Origin: Syntrophaceae bacterium
GTDB taxonomy: Bacteria; Desulfobacterota; Desulfomonilia; Desulfomonilales; Desulfomonilaceae
NCBI GenBank assembly: GCA_031292235.1
Contig: JARLHM010000066.1
Span: 1-40,905 of the forward strand
DNA: 40,905 bases
Reading direction: 5' to 3'
In this document: one piece after another, positions 25,925-36,227 of the stretch
How positions within the stretch are numbered: position 1 is the first letter of the stretch
Layout of the letters: each line of letters opens with the position of its first letter
The notes under the pieces: model-generated
What the model was told of the DNA's origin: nothing
The model's input: the letters and a program-made list of their open reading frames with translations, nothing else
The model's database searches: none
Made by a program: the position numbers and the translations under genes

Positions 25925-26519
25925 TCAATATCCCCTTTGCGAATCGCATCAAACAAATTGAGCGTCTTGGCGACGGAACAAACTATTTTGGGTAGCAATA
26001 ATTTAGCAAAAAAGTACGGATTCCCGTCATGCCTAATCGACGGGGACACCCACCTAAAGATGAGGGTTAGAACTCTACCAAAAATAGCCGTTATGATCAA
26101 CCTAATGTTGACTTGACGACGCGACGCAATATTTCTCGAATAAAAAAAACAGCTTTGAATTTATAGAGACCGGGAAGAGTGGTTTCCCATGGCTCTGACA
26201 CGTTGTCAAACTCATGTCATCAAATAAACGCGGACCATGAAACTTCATGAATTCACGACCGGCAGTATTGAAATAAACAGCCACACCACTACTTGATCGA
26301 CGCTGTAGGGCCTTTGGCCGCAGCGACTGAAAATTTTCATATGATTTGATTGTAGATTAAATCGATGAGTCATTAATGTGTCAATCATGAAGAATATGGA
26401 GTTGAAAAGTCAAGACGAAAAATGTTATAGGACTAATGTTTTTGAATTTCATCCTGAACTTTCTTCTAGTTAGACCACTCTTTTTTTTATGTTCGGGTCA
26501 AGTCTTTTTTTCGATTTTG

Positions 26520-26534
26520 TTTACCGTTGGTAAA
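26520..26534. promoter_or_regulatory. Short inverted repeat upstream of the enoyl-CoA hydratase operon
   Basis: TTTACC (26520-26525), GTT, GGTAAA (26529-26534). About 60 bp upstream of the predicted -10 box; possible activator or repressor site. Confidence 0.35.
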
Positions 26535-26585
26535 GTAATGAGGTCTTACAACTCGAACGAATTACTTTTAACTTTTGACAAAGGC

Positions 26586-26603
26586 AGTTCACTATAATGA
26601 ACT
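26586..26603. promoter_or_regulatory. Near-perfect 18-bp palindrome covering a TATAAT box
   Basis: AGTTCACTATAATGAACT matches its own reverse complement at 16 of 18 positions, and includes TATAAT (26593-26598). TTGACA is at 26575-26580, but the 12-bp spacing is too short for a standard pair, so the -35 may be weak and activator-dependent. A repressor bound here would block the promoter directly. Confidence 0.5.
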
Positions 26604-26649
26604 AATTGCGCCTTTAATTAGGCGGGGATTATCCCCTAGTGCGCAATTA
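26602..26649 (+). promoter_or_regulatory. Nested, mutually exclusive hairpins at the 5' end of the operon
   Basis: Outer stem TAATTGCGC (26603-26611) with GCGCAATTA (26641-26649) encloses GGGGAT-T-ATCCCC (26624-26636). CTAATT (26602-26607) can instead pair with AATTAG (26616-26621), which competes with the outer stem. If transcription starts near 26604, this is the first structure of a leader of about 170 nt. It could set mRNA stability or act as a switch; no known riboswitch is recognised. Confidence 0.45.
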
Positions 26650-26776
26650 ATAACCCGATTAGTCAAGTCTTTGGAAAACCAACATTTCGAAACCAGTGAG
26701 AACACCTGCTCAAGCGGGTAAGATTATCCTGCTACATCCTATTGTTGACACCACTTTAGTTACGGAGGAAAGACAC

Positions 26777-27568
26777 ATGGCTGAAAATAGCGCCCTCCTA
26801 AAAGAGTCACGTGATGGCGTGCTGATTTTGACCATCAATCGGCCCAACGCGTTAAACTGCTTCAACATGCCTCTTCTTGAGACTTTCCAATCAACAATAA
26901 ACGAAATTGCATTTGACGGCTCAATAAGAGCCGTCGTCATTACAGGATCGACCGAAGGAAAGAACGCTTTTAGCACAGGGGCCGATTTGAAGGAACGCGC
27001 AGGTATGACCCCGGATGAGGTCAGATATTATATCCGGACAATTCGTGATTTGTTTACGTCTGTAGAAGAATTCCCTAAACCCGTCATCGCCGCTGTTAAT
27101 GGTTATGCTTTTGGTGGTGGCCTGGAACTGGCGTTGGCCTGTGACATTAGAATCGCGTCAAGCACTGCCATCGTAGGACTTACCGAAACTTCTCTTGCGA
27201 TAATTCCCGGGGCAGGTGGCACCCAGCGTCTACCCAGAATTGTGGGAATAGCCAGGGCTAAGGAAATGATTTTCAGGGCAAGGAGAATCACGGCCGAGGA
27301 AGGTCTCGAATATGGCCTGTTCCTCGAAGTTATCGAACCCGTAGACCTTATGAAACGGACGTTTGAGATCGCCGGTGAAATTGCAAAGAATGGTCCGGTC
27401 GCATTGGCGCAAGCCAAGTACGCCATAAACAAAGGCATAGAAGTCAGTCTCCCTGTTGGACTTGCCATAGAATCCAACGCGTATGCGGTCACTATTCCGA
27501 CAAAGGATCGAGTAGAGGGCCTAACCGCCTTCAGAGAAAAGAGAAAACCTGTATATACCGGGGAATAA
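26777..27568 (+). CDS. Enoyl-CoA hydratase/isomerase-family protein
   Basis: A 263-residue crotonase-fold enzyme. Both catalytic acids of classical enoyl-CoA hydratase are present: E118 in GGGLELALACD and E137 in TETSLAIIPGAGGTQRL; AFSTGADLKE near 65-73 supplies the oxyanion-hole strand. It would add water to a 2,3-enoyl-CoA. With an HMG-CoA-lyase-like protein and acetoacetyl-CoA synthetase downstream, 3-methylglutaconyl-CoA (leucine pathway) is a candidate substrate, by inference. The ATG at 26777 follows GGAGG at 26764-26768; the frame extends upstream to 26696 without a ribosome-binding site. First gene of a three-gene operon. Confidence 0.92.
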   Translation: MAENSALLKESRDGVLILTINRPNALNCFNMPLLETFQSTINEIAFDGSIRAVVITGSTEGKNAFSTGADLKERAGMTPDEVRYYIRTIRDLFTSVEEFPKPVIAAVNGYAFGGGLELALACDIRIASSTAIVGLTETSLAIIPGAGGTQRLPRIVGIARAKEMIFRARRITAEEGLEYGLFLEVIEPVDLMKRTFEIAGEIAKNGPVALAQAKYAINKGIEVSLPVGLAIESNAYAVTIPTKDRVEGLTAFREKRKPVYTGE

Positions 27569-27581
27569 GGGAGGATTACGA

Positions 27582-28721
27582 ATGGGTGTTCACGAACTGA
27601 ATTATCCAGCAAAAGTTCAGATAAATGACATAACGGTTCGCGACGGGTTCCAGCACGAAGAAATCTGGATTCCTACGGAAGCTAAGCTTTTTTACCTTGA
27701 AGAATTGATCCTGTGCGGAATTAAGCATCTGGAAGTAACCAACTTGGGAAACCCATTGTCGATGCCGCAGTTCAAGGACGCGGACGAATTACTCAAGAAA
27801 CTAAGAAACTCAAAAAAACTTTCGCGTGCCGGAGTAAATTGGGACGACATCACACTCACTGCCATCACCATCAGGGAGAAAGCGGTTGATAGAGCCATCG
27901 CCGCGAGAAAGGAAGGATGGGGGCCAGACCGCATACTCATGATGGTTTCAACCGATGAAGAACATCATTTCGCAAACTCCGGAACAACACTTCCGATATA
28001 TTGGGAAGAAGCCAAACGTTGTATTGAAAAGGCAAAAGATGTCGGAATCAAAATGAACGGAACTGTTTCCACAATATGGGGATCACCTATTTCTGGTCCC
28101 ACCAAGCTGGAAGACGCCGTCGAGTTTACGAAGCGATGGCTGGATATCGGCGCATATGACATCGAACACGCGGACCATGATGGAAGCGCACCCCCGAATC
28201 AGGTCTACAAGTACTATTCAATGATTTTAAATGAAATCCCTGACACGAAGTTACACATCGCTCATTTTCACGTTACACGCGGTTGGGGAACCGCAAATTG
28301 CCTAGCCGCATTACAGGCCGGCATAGAGATTTTTGAAGCTACTCTGGGCGGCTTGGGAGGCCAACCGGCCAATTTTCTCGATCGTGTTCCAGTGAGTGGA
28401 ACTGGCTCATACTACTACAGAGACCCCAACGTAGTGGGTTTGCAGTGCATTGAAGACATGACGGTAATGATGGACGAAATGGGGATTGATACCGGCATTA
28501 ATGTCGACCGTTTGCTGGACTTGGGGACCATGATGGAAAAGACTATCGGTCGGCGTTTACGTTCAGAGTCGATCTTGAACCGCAGAATTCCCAAACAACC
28601 TCGTCTTGAATACAAAAGGAGAGGCCTGAGCGAGTTGAAAAAGAAATTTGGCGAAGCGCCTGGCCAAAACATCCCGGCCTCATGGCCCGAAAAAGCTACT
28701 TACAAGCCAAGGGAGGATTAA
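27582..28721 (+). CDS. HMG-CoA-lyase-like (HMGL/DRE-TIM) protein lacking the catalytic cysteine
   Basis: A 379-residue DRE-TIM metallolyase-family protein. The substrate/metal residues R20-D21 (in VRDGFQHE) and the H228-x-H230 pair (IAHFHVTRGWG) match HMG-CoA lyase, and LEVTNLGNPLSMPQ corresponds to the EATSFVSPKxVPQ strand. However, where HMG-CoA lyases have GLGGCP with an essential Cys, this has GLGGQP (Q261), and about 60 extra residues follow the usual end (300). The reaction may differ from classical HMG-CoA cleavage, perhaps a related aldol cleavage or condensation. Starts 13 bp after the hydratase and ends 3 bp before the next gene. Confidence 0.85.
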   Translation: MGVHELNYPAKVQINDITVRDGFQHEEIWIPTEAKLFYLEELILCGIKHLEVTNLGNPLSMPQFKDADELLKKLRNSKKLSRAGVNWDDITLTAITIREKAVDRAIAARKEGWGPDRILMMVSTDEEHHFANSGTTLPIYWEEAKRCIEKAKDVGIKMNGTVSTIWGSPISGPTKLEDAVEFTKRWLDIGAYDIEHADHDGSAPPNQVYKYYSMILNEIPDTKLHIAHFHVTRGWGTANCLAALQAGIEIFEATLGGLGGQPANFLDRVPVSGTGSYYYRDPNVVGLQCIEDMTVMMDEMGIDTGINVDRLLDLGTMMEKTIGRRLRSESILNRRIPKQPRLEYKRRGLSELKKKFGEAPGQNIPASWPEKATYKPRED

Positions 28722-28724
28722 TAC

Positions 28725-30674
<1,950 letters not shown>

Positions 30675-30694
30675 TAGAGCTTCTTATATTTATT

Positions 30695-30731
30695 CGGGCC
30701 TGTAGCGATTTAAGTCGCCTCAGGCCCGTTT
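30695..30731 (+). terminator. Terminator after the acetoacetyl-CoA synthetase gene
   Basis: CGGGCCTG (30695-30702) pairs with CAGGCCCG (30721-30728), with an inner GCGA/TCGC pair, then TTTG. Strong stem, short T-tract. Confidence 0.75.
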
Positions 30732-30995
30732 GTCCTCCATCGCCTCCCGGATGCCTTGGTGTGGGAAGTATTTTGGTGAGGCGAGAGTCCAATCTTGTCC
30801 TATTCGATTAGTACCCCTAGACAAACCCTTTCATGCCTAAGTCTTCATAACTTCAGTTGATATACTAAGGGTAATCTGATAGAGACGACTGTAGTCCCAC
30901 CTGACGAAATGAGCGAGACCAGCCATTAGGACTGATTTTCAACAGGCTGAATCTTAAAAGACCACTAGGGCTGACCTCATCCAAAGGAGGCTGAA

Positions 30996-32315
30996 TTGCA
31001 TGCCAATAAGGTAATTCAAGCAACCCTCAGACTCGATTACGACCAATCACAGGTATCCATCCTTACGTCCTTCGTCGAAAACGCTGCAACCTGTTATGGA
31101 CTGGAGCCTTCGGATGCGCTGGATCTCACGTTAGCGTCGGAAGAGATTTTTGTCTACCTGTGTTCTTTGGCTAGCCAGAAAGAACAGATTGAATTGAGGT
31201 GTCGTCACGGAGGGTATTTTGTAGAACTTGAGTTTGACTTCCATGCAGGTAATTTTGATCTCGGAGCATTCAATCTTACAGCGTCACAAATAATCGACAC
31301 CACAAGCGCTCAACCTGAAACAGGTCTGCTTATCGCTTCCCGATTAGTCGATAAGTTTTCCTTTTTCAAACACGATCATTTTTCCCAGCTTGTTTTAAGG
31401 AAGGAGAAATCGTACCCCATTGATCAGTCCGCTCCATTTCCGCTCGTAAAAACGCTGAAAGATTTTCTGATCAGGGAACCGGAACCCGAGGAACTCAAGC
31501 TGTTGGTTCGCCATGTGCGCAATGAATATGATCCGTGCGTTATTCCTCTGAGCTTTCAGACTCCCGGTAAGATTGCAGACATGGTGCAATATGGGGTATC
31601 CAGAGTTGCGATTGTTGTAGACAAATCCGGCGCCATCGGAGGTGGCATCCTCTGGTGGTGGCAAAACGCTAAACTGGTTGAATTTTGGGGCCCCTATTCG
31701 TTTGGCGAACCGGAAAGTCGAGTAATTTCCTCAGGGTTAGTCGAGTACATGATATCTTCAATAGCTCGCACCACGGTTGTCGGGCTAATAACCATTTCTC
31801 CCAGTCCTAAATTACCGCTGGAATATTTCGAACCTTTTGGGAATCTCAACATGATCGCGCCAGATCGGGATATTTGCAGATCTACCTGTTATTACAGACA
31901 TATGCAGGAAGATTCTGGTTCTTCTGTTTGGGCGCATCAATTAGTCAAAGATTTTCTTACCACAGAATACGAGCAGCATGTTTTTGCCCGTCAAATCCGG
32001 ATTGTAACTAACGAGGGAGAAAATGTCTCGCTGACATCCGTAATAGCGACGGACATAGACAAAGGAAGGGCAAAAGCGACTCTGAAGCCCATCTGGTGGG
32101 GCAAGGATGATTCAAAGCTTATTCAGACTTACATTAAAGCATTATTGAAAGAAGGCTTATTTAACATTTTTTTCGAAATGGATTTGGGCCATTCATGGCA
32201 GTGTTATTTTACTCCGGCTTTGTTGGAGTCACATTTTGAACCATGTCTTGTTTTGCCATATGGCGGAACTGGCGACATATTGATGTTCCAGTATGCAGGG
32301 GAAATTATTATTTGA
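30996..32315 (+). CDS. Fusion of a degenerate RsbW-like ATPase domain with an acyltransferase-like module
   Basis: A 439-residue protein. Residues 5-135 resemble an anti-sigma-factor ATPase (HATPase_c_2): LTLASEEIFVYLCSLA aligns with the N box, but the Asn that coordinates magnesium is Tyr54, the DxG box is replaced (FDFHAG) and only one Gly (G110) of the G2 box remains. It probably does not bind ATP. Residues 150-439 are a GNAT-like N-acyltransferase region with a C-terminal extra domain, similar in layout to the protein at 38310-39323. It starts at TTG (30996), chosen because AAAGGAGG ends 5 nt upstream and no in-frame ATG is available. Its stop overlaps the aminotransferase start. Confidence 0.72.
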   Translation: MHANKVIQATLRLDYDQSQVSILTSFVENAATCYGLEPSDALDLTLASEEIFVYLCSLASQKEQIELRCRHGGYFVELEFDFHAGNFDLGAFNLTASQIIDTTSAQPETGLLIASRLVDKFSFFKHDHFSQLVLRKEKSYPIDQSAPFPLVKTLKDFLIREPEPEELKLLVRHVRNEYDPCVIPLSFQTPGKIADMVQYGVSRVAIVVDKSGAIGGGILWWWQNAKLVEFWGPYSFGEPESRVISSGLVEYMISSIARTTVVGLITISPSPKLPLEYFEPFGNLNMIAPDRDICRSTCYYRHMQEDSGSSVWAHQLVKDFLTTEYEQHVFARQIRIVTNEGENVSLTSVIATDIDKGRAKATLKPIWWGKDDSKLIQTYIKALLKEGLFNIFFEMDLGHSWQCYFTPALLESHFEPCLVLPYGGTGDILMFQYAGEIII

Positions 32316-33418
32316 TGACACGGTGTTCCATAGAAAAATTGATGCCCGAGTACATCAAGAATTTCGAGGCATATACCCCTAGCAAACCGGACGCGGAATT
32401 GGCGAAAATATACAACTGTAAAAAAATCTATAGGCTCAACAACAATGAAAATTGTCTTGGCCCGCCTTCCAAAGCGATCGAAGTCATCCGGAGATTTGAC
32501 CCAAAACGAGCTGCGGTTTATCCAAGCGGGGATAGTTATTACCTCCGCCTCAAGCTTGGGAAGAAGTTTCACAAAGACCCAAACCAGTTTTTAGTTGGAA
32601 ACGGAGCGAATGAGGTTATAGGGTTCACATTGAAAGCGTTCTGTGAACAGGGTGATAATATAATCACCGCTGACAAAACATTTGCTGTTTATGAATGGAC
32701 AGCCGTTTTTTCTGGAATAGAAGCCCGTTTAGCCCCACTCAAGGATTTCGACCTTGATGACGAAGGTATGCTGGAGCTTATGGACGATCGAACCAAGATC
32801 ATTTTTATCTGTAACCCTAATAATCCTACCGGGACTTACTGGAATTCACAAAAGCTAAGGCAATTTATCAAGAGGGTCAACAATAGAGCAGTGATTGTAG
32901 TTGATGAGGCTTATCAGGAATTTGTGGAAAAAGAAGACTACCCTGACTCTATGTCTCTAATAGACAAATATCCAAATCTCGTGACGTTCCGAACGTTTTC
33001 CAAGATGTACGGACTTGCCGGACTCCGGATCGGGTACCTCGTTGGAAACCTGCAAATAGTAGACATAATCCGCAGAACGTGTATCGTATATTCGGTGAAT
33101 ACTTTGGCTCAGGATGCTGCCGTGGTGGCGCTTGACGACGATGAGCATGTTATGGTCACTCGACGCCTTGTTAAGGAGGGTAAGGCTTTTTTAGCGGCTG
33201 AACTTTCAAAAATTGGCTTGCCTTACCAATGCGGCGAAGGAAATTACGCGATGATAAGGTTACCGATTGATGATGGTCTAGCATACCGCAAACTTATGAC
33301 TTTAGGTGTAATGGTTCGGGCCATGACTGGATTCCGATTTCCCAACTATATTCGAGTAACAATTTCCTGTCCTGAAGCCATGCAGGCTCTAATAGACGGT
33401 CTGGTAAAAATCCTTTAA
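32315..33418 (+). CDS. HisC-like class I/II pyridoxal-phosphate aminotransferase
   Basis: A 367-residue fold-type I aminotransferase. Seen: NPNNPTG (168-174), VVDEAYQEF with D197 and Y200, and TFSK with the lysine K230 that binds pyridoxal phosphate, then GLAGLRIGY. The family includes histidinol-phosphate aminotransferases, but the absence of other his genes and the neighbouring molybdenum hydroxylase suggest a different amino acceptor. The ATG at 32315 is in a TGATG overlap with the previous stop; a later ATG at 32342 is possible. Probably co-transcribed with the genes on both sides. Confidence 0.88.
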   Translation: MTRCSIEKLMPEYIKNFEAYTPSKPDAELAKIYNCKKIYRLNNNENCLGPPSKAIEVIRRFDPKRAAVYPSGDSYYLRLKLGKKFHKDPNQFLVGNGANEVIGFTLKAFCEQGDNIITADKTFAVYEWTAVFSGIEARLAPLKDFDLDDEGMLELMDDRTKIIFICNPNNPTGTYWNSQKLRQFIKRVNNRAVIVVDEAYQEFVEKEDYPDSMSLIDKYPNLVTFRTFSKMYGLAGLRIGYLVGNLQIVDIIRRTCIVYSVNTLAQDAAVVALDDDEHVMVTRRLVKEGKAFLAAELSKIGLPYQCGEGNYAMIRLPIDDGLAYRKLMTLGVMVRAMTGFRFPNYIRVTISCPEAMQALIDGLVKIL

Positions 33419-33446
33419 TTCTTAACAGAGGCTCGACAGTCCCTGT

Positions 33447-35747
33447 ATGAAGTCTACCCAAATAAACATCGGCTCAACCTTATGTAGGCCAGACGCTCTG
33501 TTAAAGGTTTCTGGCACGGCAAAATTCGCTGTTGATTATTACGGACAAGATTACATTTGGGCGGGAGTTAAACGAGCCAGTATTCCCCACGGAACGCTAA
33601 AAAATGTTGATTGCTCGAAAGCTTTAAAAGTTCCAGGCGTTTTGACGGTCCTTACTCACAAGGACATCCATGGTACAAACAGACAGGGGGTCGTCAAGAA
33701 AGATCAGCCAGTCCTGGTAGATGACAAAATTCGCCACTGCGGAGACGCGGTCGCGCTCGTCCTGGCTGAAACAAAATCTGCGCTTGCTGAAGGGCTTGTC
33801 GCTGTGCGAACTGACACGAAAGAATTGCAGCCTGTAAAAGACGTCATGTCCGCATTGAAACCCGGATCTCCCTTGGTCCATGAAAATAACGCGAAAGGCA
33901 ATATTCTTTTAGCCGGCGAAATAGCAGTAGGCAAAAGCCTTGCGGCGCTAAAGGAGTGTGATGTTGTCGTAGAAGCAAGATTTGAAACCCAGCGTCAGGA
34001 ACATGCATATTTAGAGACTGAAAATGGATGGGCGAGGCTCGACGACAAAGGAAGAATCGAGATTGTCTGTTCTACTCAAACCCCATTCCGAGACCGTATT
34101 GAGGTCGCGGAAGCGCTGGGAATGGACCCCGAAAATATCCGGATAATAGTTCCTAATGTCGGGGGCGCATTCGGAGGTAAGGATGGAATCACTGTCCAGT
34201 CACTTCTGGCGCTTGCCGCTCAACATTCTAATGGCCGCCCTGTCAAGATGTGGTGGGATCGGGAAGAATCGTTTCTGGCAAGCGCAAAGCGTCATCCCTG
34301 CATGATGGCTTATCGCCTGGGGGCAAAGCTGGATGGAACACTCCACTTTCTGGATGTTGATATTATTCTGGACACAGGGCCATATGATCATCTTGGTGGA
34401 GTTGTGCTGGCGCTGGCCATGGAACACTCCGGAGGACCTTACCGAATTCCTAACGGGTTAATCAGGGGAAGATGCGTTTACACAAACAATCCTGTTGGCG
34501 GCGCTTTCAGAGGATTTGGCGTAACGCAGGTAACCTCGGCTATAGAAAGGGCCATGGACCTGCTTGCTGAAAAAATGGGAATGGATCGTCTAGAACTCAG
34601 ATTAAAGAATGCATTGAAAGCTGGAGACAGGAATTTCGTCGGTAAAACCCTTACAACATCAACTGGAATCATAGAATGCCTGGAAACTTTATCTAGGCAT
34701 AAACTCTGGAAACAGAAGTCATCCTGGAAATGTGGAGTTCCGCCTTTCAAGAGAAGGGGAATAGGGATCTCAGCTACGATGCACGCGTCTGGATATGGTC
34801 CCGTGGTTCCGGATTATGCTAACGCCAAGCTGGAATTAACAACGCGCGGAAGTTTCAGAATTTATTGCGGTGTCGTAGACATGGGACAGGGCAACACGAC
34901 CGCCAATATTCAAATTGTGGGAAGTTTACTTAACCAACCAATAGAGAAAATGGAGGTTGTTTTACCTGACACGGATAAAACCCTTCCTAGCGGGTCTGCT
35001 TCTGCCAGTCGTTGTACCTATACTTTTGGAAACGCTTTAATCTCAGGCGCGAAAATCATGCAGGAAAGGCTTTGCCAAAAGGCCGCCGATCTGATGATGA
35101 TAAAAGATTCGAACGAATTTTCGATGATTCCAGGCGCTATAAGACATCTGCCTACCAATAGAGAGATCCGACTTGAAACTATCGCCAGAATCATGGACTC
35201 AAGCGAAAAGACCGTTACAGCTTATTTCAGGGCCCCGGTAGCAACTGACTCGGTAACGGACGATAAAAATCTGAGACTTCATGGGATACCCCACAATCTC
35301 TTTTCATACTCGGCCAACCTAGCCTATGTAGAGGTAGACGAGATCACTGGAAAAGTAGCGGTTGCTGATTACCTCACAGTGAGTGACTGCGGGAATGTCA
35401 TGAATCCACAGATATATGAGCAACAAATCCAGGGAGGAGTATGCCAGGGGCTGGGGTTAGCCCTTTACGAAGATTTCGAAACTCTAGACGGACGGATCAT
35501 TACGAAGGACTTTTCGACTTATCTGGCCCCAACAAGCATGGATATTCCCGACATTCAATCCGTTGCGCTCGGCATTCATGAACCTACTGGCCCTTTTGGA
35601 GCCAAAGGCATCGGAGAAATATCTACAAATGGACCTCTTCCTACAATAGCAAACGCGATTTTCGACGCGACTGGGTACATGTTTGATAAATCTCCCATCA
35701 CGCCGGAAGCAATTTTGGACGCTTTGAACATAAATTTATCGGGGTGA
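33447..35747 (+). CDS. Xanthine-dehydrogenase-family molybdopterin-binding subunit
   Basis: A 766-residue large subunit of a molybdenum hydroxylase. Seen: GGAFGGKDG (near 238-246), GGAFRGFGVTQ (near 349-359), GQGNTTANIQ (near 477-486) and the C-terminal GAKGIGE with the catalytic Glu at 724. Such enzymes insert a water-derived oxygen into N-heterocycles or aldehydes. It does not have the AYRCSFR loop of aerobic CO dehydrogenase. The substrate (xanthine, nicotinate, another heterocycle, aldehyde) cannot be chosen from these motifs. It is followed by the other two subunits in the order large-small-medium. Confidence 0.95.
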   Translation: MKSTQINIGSTLCRPDALLKVSGTAKFAVDYYGQDYIWAGVKRASIPHGTLKNVDCSKALKVPGVLTVLTHKDIHGTNRQGVVKKDQPVLVDDKIRHCGDAVALVLAETKSALAEGLVAVRTDTKELQPVKDVMSALKPGSPLVHENNAKGNILLAGEIAVGKSLAALKECDVVVEARFETQRQEHAYLETENGWARLDDKGRIEIVCSTQTPFRDRIEVAEALGMDPENIRIIVPNVGGAFGGKDGITVQSLLALAAQHSNGRPVKMWWDREESFLASAKRHPCMMAYRLGAKLDGTLHFLDVDIILDTGPYDHLGGVVLALAMEHSGGPYRIPNGLIRGRCVYTNNPVGGAFRGFGVTQVTSAIERAMDLLAEKMGMDRLELRLKNALKAGDRNFVGKTLTTSTGIIECLETLSRHKLWKQKSSWKCGVPPFKRRGIGISATMHASGYGPVVPDYANAKLELTTRGSFRIYCGVVDMGQGNTTANIQIVGSLLNQPIEKMEVVLPDTDKTLPSGSASASRCTYTFGNALISGAKIMQERLCQKAADLMMIKDSNEFSMIPGAIRHLPTNREIRLETIARIMDSSEKTVTAYFRAPVATDSVTDDKNLRLHGIPHNLFSYSANLAYVEVDEITGKVAVADYLTVSDCGNVMNPQIYEQQIQGGVCQGLGLALYEDFETLDGRIITKDFSTYLAPTSMDIPDIQSVALGIHEPTGPFGAKGIGEISTNGPLPTIANAIFDATGYMFDKSPITPEAILDALNINLSG

Positions 35748-36226
35748 TTTCCAATTTGTTAATTTCATTTGAACTCAACGGCAAAGAAATCCACATTGAA
35801 GCCCAACCTGATAGACGAGTGATCGATCTGCTGAGGGAAGATTTGGGACTCACGGGTCCCAAGGAATCGTGCGGTCGGGGAGACTGCGGTTCCTGTTCCA
35901 TTCTTGTTGACGGCTTTGTCCGGCTATCGTGCCTAATGCTTGCAGTTCAGTTGAATGGTCGCAAGATAGTAACTATTGAGGGGTTGTATGGACCTAAAGG
36001 CCTACTTCATCCGGTTCAGGACCTGTTTGTGGAACTTGGGGCGTTGCAATGCGGTTTTTGCACACCTGGGATGATAATGACCATAATTGATTTGTTGAAT
36101 TCAAATCCCAGGCCTTCCAGGGATGAGATCAGAGAAGCAATTTCAGGGAATATCTGCCGATGCGGGGCGTATCAAAAAATCCTCGACGCAGTAGAGACAA
36201 TTTCCGAGAGAGTATCTCAGCGTTAA
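35744..36226 (+). CDS. Xanthine-dehydrogenase-family [2Fe-2S] subunit
   Basis: A 160-residue small subunit with both clusters: plant-type C43-C48-C51-C63 in the N-terminal half and C103-C106-C138-C140 in the C-terminal half (GFCTPG, GNICRCGAY). It passes electrons from molybdenum to FAD. The start is GTG at 35744, overlapping the large-subunit stop (GTGA), with no obvious separate ribosome-binding site, consistent with translational coupling. Length is typical. Confidence 0.96.
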   Translation: MISNLLISFELNGKEIHIEAQPDRRVIDLLREDLGLTGPKESCGRGDCGSCSILVDGFVRLSCLMLAVQLNGRKIVTIEGLYGPKGLLHPVQDLFVELGALQCGFCTPGMIMTIIDLLNSNPRPSRDEIREAISGNICRCGAYQKILDAVETISERVSQR

Positions 36227-36227
36227 A

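Larger units (their letters stand above)
25925..26776. other. Divergent intergenic control region (about 850 bp)
   Basis: No coding frame is convincing here: the open frames on the minus strand (25861-26100 and 26102-26284) lack ribosome-binding sites and domain signals. The right third contains inverted repeats, T-rich blocks, a promoter-like -10 and a nested hairpin (listed separately). The left two-thirds shows nothing recognised; a small regulatory RNA is possible but not supported. Confidence 0.6.

Noticed and set aside
26102-26284. 60-residue frame in the liv/enoyl-CoA hydratase gap
   Set aside because: No convincing ribosome-binding site, no domain, and composition unlike neighbouring genes.
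26575-26598. Classical TTGACA-TATAAT promoter
   Set aside because: Both hexamers are there but only 12 bp apart, too short for a standard sigma-70 promoter; only the -10/palindrome is kept as a candidate.
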